A stretch of DNA of 12,414 bases from CAYYNP01 sp964472545. GTDB taxonomy: Bacteria > Planctomycetota > Planctomycetia > Pirellulales > Thermoguttaceae. The translations under genes and the position numbers were made by a program. Below the pieces are notes generated by a model. The model made no database searches. It worked only from the letters and a program-made list of their open reading frames with translations, and was not told the origin of the DNA. This document shows positions 7,601 to 12,414 of this stretch, in pieces. Location of the stretch: the NCBI GenBank assembly GCA_964472545.1, contig CAYYNP010000290.1, positions 1 through 12,414 on the forward strand. The letters run 5' to 3'. Positions within the stretch are counted from its first letter, which is position 1, and every line of letters starts with the position of its first letter.

Positions 7601-8261
7601 CTCACCAGCGGGCCAACCACGTGGCGAGAAGTTGTTGGGCTTTGCAGCGCGGCCAGTTACGGCCGCCCGGAGCCCTGGCTCTAAGTCATTTTGTGCCAAT
7701 GCCTTGCGCCTTCTGCGGCGATACTGCATGAATCCCCCCCCAGAGGACGGGGGCGGCAAAAATGGGCTTTCGCATCTCCTAAGTGCTGTTATTGCAATGA
7801 GTTACGAAATCCCCTTCCCGACACGCACTGATCAACTTTAACGGAGCCCACTTGCGTCGCCCGGCCGATGTGATCGATCGCTGGAAGCGGCTTGACAACA
7901 ACAGGTTACGATGCCCCATCGATTCCCGCCGGCGTCGCAAGTCGGATTCGGGTGTTTCCGACAACGCGGAAGAGCGCCCCGAATTGCCCCGATACCACCC
8001 CAAATCGTCAATAATTCCCACGTCATTCTCCGCGTGCGGCGCGGTCACGAGCGGGAGGCAACACGGGGCGCTATCCTCCTGTGCGTGCCGCCCCCGACAC
8101 CCGCTTGTACAGCGCGGCGTGCATTGTGTAACCTCTTCAGGGTTGGGATGGTCCTTCTTCGACCGTTCCGCAGGGTGACGGCGAGGTTCGCCAGACTCGC
8201 TTCGGCATCCTCCGACGGAACCCACCGCATTCGGGACACCGGGAGGAATTGAGGCAGACTG
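7601..8261. other. Stretch with no recognisable gene
   Basis: No frame on either strand in this 660-bp stretch resembles a known protein, and the open frames lack convincing ribosome binding sites. It contains hairpin repeat copy 2 (8041-8091) and, near 7735-7755, a C-rich/G-rich patch. GGGAGGAATT at 8241-8250 is a plausible upstream region for the ORF6N gene that follows. The remainder looks like decayed or intergenic DNA. Confidence 0.6.
8041..8091. repeat. Hairpin repeat, copy 2
   Basis: Same plan as copy 1: GCGG (8041-8044) with CCGC (8088-8091), CAC (8046-8048) with GTG (8081-8083), and GGAGG (8054-8058) with CCTCC (8075-8079). Against copy 1, the outermost base of the inner stem changes from A to G on one side and from T to C on the other, so pairing is kept by a compensatory change. 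This favours selection on, or copying of, a structured element. Confidence 0.75.
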
Positions 8262-8784
8262 ATGGGCAAGAGAAAGACCACCCAATCCGTGATTCCGGTC
8301 GAACGGATCGAGAAGGCGATTTACTTGATTCGTGGCCACAAGGCATGCTGGATACCGATCTTGCGCGGCTCTACGGCGTCGAGACCTTCAACCTCAACAA
8401 GAACGGTCTCCTGACGATTCCATGTTTCAGTTGACCAAAGACGAATGGGAATCTTTGAAATTCCAAACTGGAATGTCAAAACCGCAGGGACGGGGAGGCC
8501 GGCGGACCGCACCGTATGCATTTACCGAACAGGGCGTGGCCATGTTGTCGAGCGTTTTGAAGAGCCGGCAGGCAGCGATGGTGAACGTCGAGATCATGCG
8601 GACATTTGTTCGTCTGCGTCAGTTATTGGCGACGCACGAGGATTTGGCCCGCAAGCTCGAATCGCTGGAAAAGAAATACGACCGGCAGTTCAAAGTCGTA
8701 TTCGATGCCATTCGCAAGTTAATGGCTCCGCCCGATCCGCCCCGGAAACAACGGATGGGCTTTCATGTGGGGAGGGACGATTGA
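8262..8784 (+). pseudogene. ORF6N-domain DNA-binding protein, frameshifted
   Basis: Three successive frames together give an ORF6N-type protein (the domain shared by phage antirepressor-like and KilA-N-associated proteins). The ATG at 8262 gives MGKRKTTQSVIPVERIEKAI and YLIRGHK. After one missing base near 8343, MLDTDLARLYGVETFNLNK continues in the second frame. After a short deletion near 8402, ERSPDDSMFQLTKDEW and PYAFTEQGVAMLSSVL continue in the third frame to the TGA at 8782-8784. The C-terminal coiled part (LARKLESLEKKYDRQFKVVF) and the FDAIRKLMAPP tail are typical of the bacterial family. A GGGAGGAATTG stretch lies upstream of the ATG. Two indels make it a pseudogene, unless they are sequencing errors. 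ORF6N proteins are often carried by prophages and genomic islands, which fits the decayed surroundings. Confidence 0.8.
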
Positions 8785-8918
8785 TGGCGAAGAAGTCGAC
8801 ACTCAAGGCGAACGTGGGTTTGGCGGATCGGGTGCGGGTGCGCGACGAGCCCGTGCCCGGGATGAGGTTGCGGTGTTCTTGTCTTGAACATCAAGGCCCA
8901 TCGGACGGATCTAGTTGA
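8784..8918 (+). CDS. Small hypothetical protein, 44 aa
   Basis: The ATG overlaps the stop of the ORF6N gene by one base (TGATG) and has GGGGAGGGA six bases upstream, the best ribosome binding site in this part of the window. The product begins MAKKSTLKANVGLADRVRVR and ends in a Cys-containing tail (RLRCSCLEH). It has no membrane segment or recognised domain. A different frame from about 8884 reads LNIKAHRTDLVERIITRRHD and stops at 8989-8991, overlapping the ATG of the acetyltransferase. A frameshift near 8860-8880 may therefore have split one originally longer gene of about 65-70 codons. Its tie to the ORF6N gene suggests the two were once co-translated. Confidence 0.45.
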   Translation: MAKKSTLKANVGLADRVRVRDEPVPGMRLRCSCLEHQGPSDGSS

Positions 8919-8987
8919 GAGGATCATCACTCGCCGCCATGACCGGCGGGTTATCGCAAGCGTAATGTGCCTCACCCAACTCAACAC

Positions 8988-9554
8988 ATGAGCAAAGATG
9001 ACGGATTGCCGATCGACGTTGATGAGCTAAGGCTCCGGCGCGTTGAATACGGAGACGGCGCTGACCTATACGAAATCTACTCCAACCCGGACGTTGCGCG
9101 CTATCAGTTCTTTGAGGCGTGGACTCCGGAACAAGTCGAACAACTCGTGTACTCCCAATCTGAGGTGTTCGCGGGCGATCCCGGCGTTCCCTTTGTGTTG
9201 GTCGCCGTACTTCGATCCGAAAATAGGGTCATCGGCGATTGCCAAATCACGATCAACAGCGTCGAGGATCAACAGGGCGAAATCGGGTTCACGTTCAACC
9301 CTGAATACTCCCGACGGGGGCTCGCAACTAAGGCGGTCAATGCAGCGCTCGGCTATGGGTTCACACGCTTGAAGCTACATCGCATAATGGCCGCTGTTGA
9401 TGTTCGCAATGAACCGTCATGGCGGCTGATGGAACGCGTTGGCATGCGCCGCGAAGCACATTTTGTTCACGACAATCTCGTGGACGGGCAGTGGATCGAC
9501 GATTACGTTTACGCAATGCTCGAGAACGAATGGCACGCCAAGAATAGCACATAG
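8988..9554 (+). CDS. GNAT-family N-acetyltransferase (RimJ/RimL-like)
   Basis: This 188-aa cytosolic enzyme is predicted to move an acetyl group from acetyl-CoA to an amine. It begins with the LRLRRVEYGDGADLYEIYSN strand and helix of the RimJ/Acetyltransf_3 type. It then has NRVIGDCQITI and GEIGFTFNPEYSRRGLATKA, in which R109-R110-G111-L112-A113 is the R/Q-x-x-G-x-A/G pyrophosphate loop. NEPSWRLMERVGMRREA is the typical motif B region. The ATG at 8988 was preferred over a GTG at 8967 because the family usually begins just before the first strand and the extra residues (MPHPTQH) look unrelated; neither start has a clear ribosome binding site. Third positions look less GC-rich than in flanking genes, which hints at transfer. 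The substrate (ribosomal protein N-terminus, antibiotic or small molecule) cannot be told. All key parts are present, so it is probably functional. Confidence 0.85.
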   Translation: MSKDDGLPIDVDELRLRRVEYGDGADLYEIYSNPDVARYQFFEAWTPEQVEQLVYSQSEVFAGDPGVPFVLVAVLRSENRVIGDCQITINSVEDQQGEIGFTFNPEYSRRGLATKAVNAALGYGFTRLKLHRIMAAVDVRNEPSWRLMERVGMRREAHFVHDNLVDGQWIDDYVYAMLENEWHAKNST

Positions 9555-9561
9555 CAGAGTA

Positions 9562-9627
9562 CCGATGGCTGGCCCATGATGTTCCCAAGTATTGCGCGAA
9601 CGGCACAGCCTTCTGTGGAGCCATCGG
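9562..9627. repeat. Inverted repeat between convergent genes
   Basis: CCGATGGCT (9562-9570) is inverted as AGCCATCGG (9619-9627), and inside it CACAG (9604-9608) pairs with CTGTG (9613-9617) around a 4-nt loop. It lies in the 107-bp gap between the acetyltransferase and the oppositely oriented membrane protein gene. It could help end transcription from both sides, but no T-run follows. Confidence 0.3.
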
Positions 9628-9661
9628 CCGGCTTACCCGCCTATGGGCGACGGCCCCCCGC

Positions 9662-10174
9662 CTACCGTATGGCACGGATGGAGTAGACGGTCGCTACGGT
9701 GCCCATGCCGGTAAACGCCAGGAAGAAGATGGCTTTGGGCACCAACAGCCCCCAGCGGTAGTCGCGGACCAGGATCGAATCGGAATGATCCTCCGGGTTG
9801 ACGAAGCCGGGAAACGGTTCTCCGCTCTCCTGATGACGCTGGAGCCGTTCGTGTGTGTCCTGTTGAAACGAGCCGATGCCGTCGGCCTCTGAGTAGATCG
9901 TTACGCGCGTGCCCTTGTATCGCTTTCCATCCACGATGTAGCTGTATCGCGCGGTGGCTCTGTAGCCTGTGCCGTCGTCGTCGGAATGGGTGATCAACTC
10001 GGCTTCGAGGATCGTACAGGGGACCTCCCGCCAGCGGCTCACTTGGGAGTGTACGACGGCGTCCTTCACGGCCCAGCCGCCCATGAACACGCCTATGCCG
10101 ACAAACAGCAAGCCGATGAAGGCCGCGAAAACCATGCCCGCGTTGGAGTCCCGCTTGCGTTTCCTGCGAGCCAT
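9662..10174 (-). CDS. DUF3592-like membrane protein
   Basis: This 170-aa protein has a basic N-terminus (MARRKRKRDS), a first membrane helix at about 13-33, an extracytoplasmic domain at about 45-140 and a second helix at about 143-165. The domain starts WREVPCTILEAELI and continues ATARYSYIVDGKRYKGTRV. This is the W-x-x-(V/T)-x-x-x-I, Y-x-Y-x-V-x-G-x-x-Y signature of DUF3592, a family of unknown function with this two-helix layout. The start at 10174 has GGGGA eight bases upstream; a longer frame would overlap the upstream gene with unrelated residues. It is the last gene of the probable three-gene operon, 61 bp after the membrane fusion protein. No function is known; a role in the envelope beside an efflux-type protein is inference from position. 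Confidence 0.75.
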   Translation of the reverse strand: MARRKRKRDSNAGMVFAAFIGLLFVGIGVFMGGWAVKDAVVHSQVSRWREVPCTILEAELITHSDDDGTGYRATARYSYIVDGKRYKGTRVTIYSEADGIGSFQQDTHERLQRHQESGEPFPGFVNPEDHSDSILVRDYRWGLLVPKAIFFLAFTGMGTVATVYSIRAIR

Positions 10175-10235
10175 GTCAATCTTCCCCGCGGCGGGTGGCT
10201 GCGCGTGCTGGGCAAAGGCGGCGGAGCCATGCCAA

Positions 10236-11525
10236 TCACTCGCCCGGCGCATCCTCGCCCGGCGCATCCGGCCCGGCCACGTTGATCGACGCCTCGGCCG
10301 TGAAGCCCGGCCGCAACGCGGGGCCGGCGTCGTCGAGCAAAACGAGAACCGGATACTCCTTCACGTCGGCGTTGATCCAGGTGGTGGGCGCCGGATACTC
10401 GGCGATACTCGCCACGCGGCCGCGAAACGTTTGGTCGGGCACGGCATCGAAGCGGATCTCGACCGATTGGCCGACGCGCACGCGGGTAACGCGGGATTCG
10501 TTCACCAAGACGCGGAGTTGCAGGCGGCTCATGTCCGGAAGGATCAAGATCGGCTGTCCGCGGCGGACCACGGCGCCTGGCTCGATGGCGACTGCGGTGC
10601 GCGTCGACCCCCGGGCGTAGACCACCAGGCCGTCTTGCGGTGCGTGGATCCGGCAGCCTTCGAGCTGCCGCTCGATCTCGGCCAGCGCGGCGGTCTCCAA
10701 TTCGACTTGGGCCTTGCCGCGGGCGATTTCCACCCGAGCCTTCTCCGCAGAAACGGCGGACTCGCTGCGCAGCCCGGCGAGAATCGATTTCGTCTCGAAG
10801 ATGGCCAAGTCGGCCGCGGCGGAACGGTGGGTGCGGAGATGCCCGGCGAGAAACTGCTTGGTGGCCTCGGCCGCGGTCAGCTTGGCGCGTGCTTTGGCGA
10901 CCGGCAGTTCCGCCTGGGCAAGCGCCCGCGCGTCGGCCACTCCGTTTTCGGCGGCCTTCTTCAGGCGGTCGAGGAGGTCTTGGGCCAGCTTCAACTCCTG
11001 CGCAGCGACGGCGATTTCGCCTTCGGTGATTTGCAGCTCGAGTGCCGTTTCCGCCTCCTGACGTTTCCGATCGATCTCGGCGACTTGCACGGCCAACTCG
11101 GCGGCCAACAGACCCGCCGCGTTTTTCTCTTTCGCGGCAACGGCCGTCAACTCAGCCCGGTGAAGCTCCGACCGGGCACGGTCGGCCACGGTCTGTTGTT
11201 TGAGCAGTTTGTCTCGCAGTGCCGCGTCGTCGAGTTCGACCAGCAATTCGCCCTTGCGAACGCGCATCCCCTCTTCCACGAGCCGCAGAATCGCCGTCGG
11301 CTCTTCGACCGAGCTGGAGACCTCCGCCTGCTCGACGGGCTCGAGTACGCCCCGTTCGCGGATGGTGGAATCGAGCCGCCGTTGTAGGCCCGCCACCTGG
11401 GCAGGCGACAAGCCCCGAAACTCGCCGGCAATCGGCTGTGTACTCTGGGCGTTCGTGTATGTGAGGCTGCCGATCAACACGGCGACGGCCAACAGACCAA
11501 ACAGGACGGCAAGGCGGGTCTTCAT
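10236..11525 (-). CDS. HlyD/MacA-type periplasmic membrane fusion protein
   Basis: This 429-aa adaptor is anchored by an N-terminal hydrophobic segment (residues 5-26). By family it would bridge an inner-membrane transporter and an outer-membrane partner across the periplasm. Residues about 64-100 form the first half of a lipoyl-like domain (EEGMRVRKGELLVELDD). Residues about 100-290 are a long Ala/Glu/Lys-rich coiled-coil hairpin. The second lipoyl half is CRIHAPQDGLVVYARGS (291-307), and a beta-barrel follows (LQLRVLVNESRVTRVRVGQS, then RGRVASIAEYP). AGGAGGT lies six bases before the ATG. It starts 36 bp downstream of the MacB-core-like gene, so the two are probably co-transcribed. No ATPase or FtsX-type permease gene is present in the window, so its transporter must lie outside or be absent. 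The extreme C-terminus carries a tandem DAPGE duplication. Confidence 0.9.
   Translation of the reverse strand: MKTRLAVLFGLLAVAVLIGSLTYTNAQSTQPIAGEFRGLSPAQVAGLQRRLDSTIRERGVLEPVEQAEVSSSVEEPTAILRLVEEGMRVRKGELLVELDDAALRDKLLKQQTVADRARSELHRAELTAVAAKEKNAAGLLAAELAVQVAEIDRKRQEAETALELQITEGEIAVAAQELKLAQDLLDRLKKAAENGVADARALAQAELPVAKARAKLTAAEATKQFLAGHLRTHRSAAADLAIFETKSILAGLRSESAVSAEKARVEIARGKAQVELETAALAEIERQLEGCRIHAPQDGLVVYARGSTRTAVAIEPGAVVRRGQPILILPDMSRLQLRVLVNESRVTRVRVGQSVEIRFDAVPDQTFRGRVASIAEYPAPTTWINADVKEYPVLVLLDDAGPALRPGFTAEASINVAGPDAPGEDAPGE
10241..10270. repeat. 15-bp tandem duplication at the end of the HlyD-type gene
   Basis: Positions 10241-10255 and 10256-10270 are identical at 14 of 15 bases and encode DAPGE twice in frame just before the stop codon. 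This looks like recent slippage or duplication and probably has little effect on a disordered C-terminal tail. Confidence 0.8.
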
Positions 11526-11561
11526 CGGTCGACCTCCTGACGGAAAGAGAGGGTTCGGGCG

Positions 11562-12260
11562 TTAGCGGACGATCTCTATCGAGTAGTCTTCTTCTTCGTG
11601 GGAAGCTTCGACGATGCGCCGGATGAGGTTCGCCGCGGCCTCGATCTGTGCGGGGTTGGCCACCGTGAAGTAGATGCGGCTCAGTTCGTACTCCACGAGG
11701 TCGAGTTGCCCGGGGCTCCGCTGCGCGATCCGGTCGCCCACGCGTGCCCTCATTGTCGACAACGGCACGTAGACGTGGTCGTCGGGCCCGCCGGAAACCA
11801 CGCCCACGATCAGAAAGTAAGTCCGGCCGACGGGCAGGCTCTGGCCGATGGGATCATCGTGGGGAAAAAACCAGCGAGCCGTTTGGCGATCGATCACCGC
11901 CACGTTGTCGAGCGTCTTGACGTCTTTGGGCGTGAGAAACCTGCCGCGGGTAATCTCCAGCCCTTGCGCGGCGGCGTACTGCTCGCTGGTTCCGATCAAC
12001 TGCACCTCGGCCCAGTGATCTCGATGCCGAGCCTCGGCGGTCATCTCCCGCACGGGCACCGCCCGGCGAAGCGTGGGGACCGCCGCGACGATGCGGCGGT
12101 AGTCCTCGCGCGTCAGGCCGTAAGCGAGGGTGGGGAGGCCGTCGGACTCCGGCTGGACGCTCTTGGCCACGATCGTCGGCACGTCGCGCTCGCCGGCCCC
12201 CAGCGCGCCGGTCCACGCCGCAATTGCCAGACAAACGCCGGTCGCCACAGGCAGTCTCAT
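11562..12260 (-). CDS. Stand-alone MacB periplasmic-core-like secreted protein
   Basis: This 232-aa protein has a signal peptide (residues 1 to about 22, ending GALGA) and no membrane helices. Residues about 50-165 match the periplasmic core domain of MacB/FtsX-type permeases: LTREDYRRIVAAVPTLRRAV, then VQLIGTSEQYAAAQGLEITR with GRFLTPKDV, then NVAVIDRQTARWFFPHDDPI with GQSL and IVGVVSG. In permeases this domain sits between the first and second transmembrane helices; here the FtsX membrane part is missing altogether. The C-terminal part (SRIYFTVANPAQIEAAANLI) resembles the later core subdomain. The ATG at 12260 has GGAGGA seven bases upstream, and a longer frame to 12338 is not needed. It is first in the operon with the HlyD-type gene. 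It may be a free partner for the fusion protein, or a split-off piece of a permease that has been kept as an open frame. Confidence 0.8.
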   Translation of the reverse strand: MRLPVATGVCLAIAAWTGALGAGERDVPTIVAKSVQPESDGLPTLAYGLTREDYRRIVAAVPTLRRAVPVREMTAEARHRDHWAEVQLIGTSEQYAAAQGLEITRGRFLTPKDVKTLDNVAVIDRQTARWFFPHDDPIGQSLPVGRTYFLIVGVVSGGPDDHVYVPLSTMRARVGDRIAQRSPGQLDLVEYELSRIYFTVANPAQIEAAANLIRRIVEASHEEEDYSIEIVR

Positions 12261-12361
12261 GCACCGATCCTCCAGAATCGCGAAGCGGCCTTTCGGTAGA
12301 AACGAACCACTCTCAGCGTATACCAAACCATAGGTCAAGTCCAGCGCCGGTGGGTAGGTGG

Positions 12362-12414
12362 CAGGAGAACTGCAAAGTCGATTCGCGGGAGTGGAAAACG
12401 GGGACTGGCTCCGA
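12362..12414 (-). repeat. Right arm of 53-bp terminal inverted repeat
   Basis: Reverse complement of 17-69 at 51 of 53 bases, ending exactly at the last base of the window. The arms lie more than 12 kb apart in inverted orientation. A contig end at a multi-copy repeat is likelier than a composite element, since no transposase lies between the arms. Confidence 0.9.

Noticed and set aside
9969..11387. A 472-codon open frame on the plus strand, opposite the HlyD-type gene
   Set aside because: It lacks a family motif and a ribosome binding site; the opposite strand is a clear membrane fusion protein.
12317..12338. A TTGACC / TATACG pair on the minus strand as promoter of the MacB-core-like operon
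   Set aside because: The spacing is only 10 bp, far from the usual 16-18 bp, so it is not a credible sigma-70-type promoter.
17..12414. The whole window as a composite transposon bounded by terminal inverted repeats
   Set aside because: There is no transposase or integrase gene, no target-site duplication can be seen, and the repeat resembles dispersed intergenic repeats; kept only as a finding to check.

Overview
The window looks like a contig from a planctomycete (Pirellulales-like) genome or metagenome bin. The evidence is high GC, GGAGG-type ribosome binding sites, many exported proteins, a very large secreted methyltransferase-like/PQQ-like beta-propeller fusion, a two-haem hydrazine-synthase-alpha-like protein with a planctomycete-style cytochrome c C-terminus, and intergenic palindromic repeats of the kind that litter these genomes. 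This assignment is inferred from gene content; no rRNA or marker gene is present.

Layout. (1) 17-69 and 12362-12414 are the two arms of a near-perfect 53-bp inverted repeat that closes the window at both ends. (2) 329-4222 (+) encodes a 1297-aa exported protein: a class I methyltransferase-like fold, two blocks of PQQ-like propeller repeats and a C-terminal beta-sandwich-like segment. (3) 4257-6917 (-), convergent with it and only 34 bp away, encodes an 886-aa exported protein: a jelly-roll-like N-terminus, a TolB/WD40-like propeller and two CxxCH c-haem sites, the domain order of hydrazine synthase alpha. (4) 6957-8783 is a gene graveyard. It holds a broken transglutaminase-like gene, a broken response-regulator receiver domain, two copies of a roughly 52-bp hairpin repeat and a twice-frameshifted ORF6N gene. 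(5) 8784-9554 (+) holds a 44-aa ORF and an intact GNAT acetyltransferase. (6) 9662-12260 (-) is a probable three-gene operon, read from high to low coordinates: a stand-alone MacB periplasmic-core-like protein, a HlyD/MacA-type membrane fusion protein and a small DUF3592-like membrane protein.

How the parts may work together. The two large genes on the left both make extracytoplasmic propeller proteins and could share a periplasmic role, but nothing in the sequence names a substrate. The right-hand operon resembles pieces of a MacAB-type tripartite exporter without its ATPase and permease, so it either cooperates with an ABC transporter encoded elsewhere or has been repurposed. The middle region looks like an insertion and decay hotspot. 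No tRNA, rRNA, CRISPR array, transposase or intact mobile element was found.
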